Position numbers and translations under genes: made by a program. From CAYVQU01 sp964453155 (GTDB taxonomy: Bacteria; Chloroflexota; Anaerolineae; Anaerolineales; UBA11858): a stretch of 22,513 nucleotides of DNA. The stretch's first letter is position 1. Each line of letters opens with the position of its first letter. The notes beneath the pieces were generated by a model that made no database searches, was not told where the DNA came from, and was given only the letters and a program-made list of their open reading frames with translations. The stretch spans positions 1-22,513 of the forward strand of contig CAYVQU010000081.1 of the NCBI GenBank assembly GCA_964453155.1, read 5' to 3'. Below are positions 22,513-22,513 of this stretch, piece after piece.

Positions 22513-22513
22513 A

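Overview
The window looks like chromosomal DNA of a free-living bacterium, most likely Chloroflexota (Anaerolineae-like). This is an inference from a roughly half-GC genome, a lipoprotein with a Pro/Thr/Glu linker after its lipobox, an F420-type luciferase-like oxidoreductase, an AlkZ-related winged-helix protein, multi-GAF signalling proteins and paired PspA/IM30 proteins. No phage, transposase, CRISPR array, rRNA or tRNA was recognised. Twenty protein genes are called; the first is cut by the window edge and the last is partial or frameshifted.

Layout. (1) 1-1267, minus strand: an exported DUF1566-type protein (partial) and a small membrane protein with an internal repeat. (2) 1333-1466: a 94-bp palindromic dispersed repeat and an intrinsic terminator. 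(3) 1490-5779, minus strand: sfsA, ackA and pta, transcribed leftward. AckA and Pta give the acetyl-CoA to acetate route with ATP formation. A good promoter lies directly in front of ackA and fixes its start. (4) 5906-9136, plus strand: a NarL-type response regulator and a polytopic HisKA_3 histidine kinase with a PDZ-like extracytoplasmic segment. (5) 9121-9472: a gene-free stretch holding an inverted repeat, a second copy of the dispersed palindrome, a four-arm alternating hairpin array and a strong terminator. (6) 9473-12263, plus strand: a PspA protein, a membrane protein made of two copies of the same polytopic unit and lacking any output domain, and a second, diverged PspA protein. (7) 12281-14947, minus strand: a translationally coupled cluster of two-domain sulfurtransferase, nitrilase-family amidase and RNA 3'-phosphate cyclase (rtcA), with a likely leaderless promoter. 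(8) 15041-16413, plus strand: an unnamed two-TM protein and a homocysteine S-methyltransferase, ending in a terminator. (9) 16576-18824: a TolB-like propeller lipoprotein coupled to an AlkZ-related protein. (10) 18911-22116: a three-GAF GGDEF diguanylate cyclase coupled to an F420-type LLM oxidoreductase. (11) 22189 to the end: a P-loop kinase-like gene with a possible frameshift.

The most interesting part is 5906-12263. A membrane-sensing two-component pair precedes a PspA / duplicated-membrane-sensor / PspA trio whose leader RNA looks able to switch structures before a terminator. I read it as a possible membrane-stress module. The family assignments are solid; the idea that the parts work together is inference.
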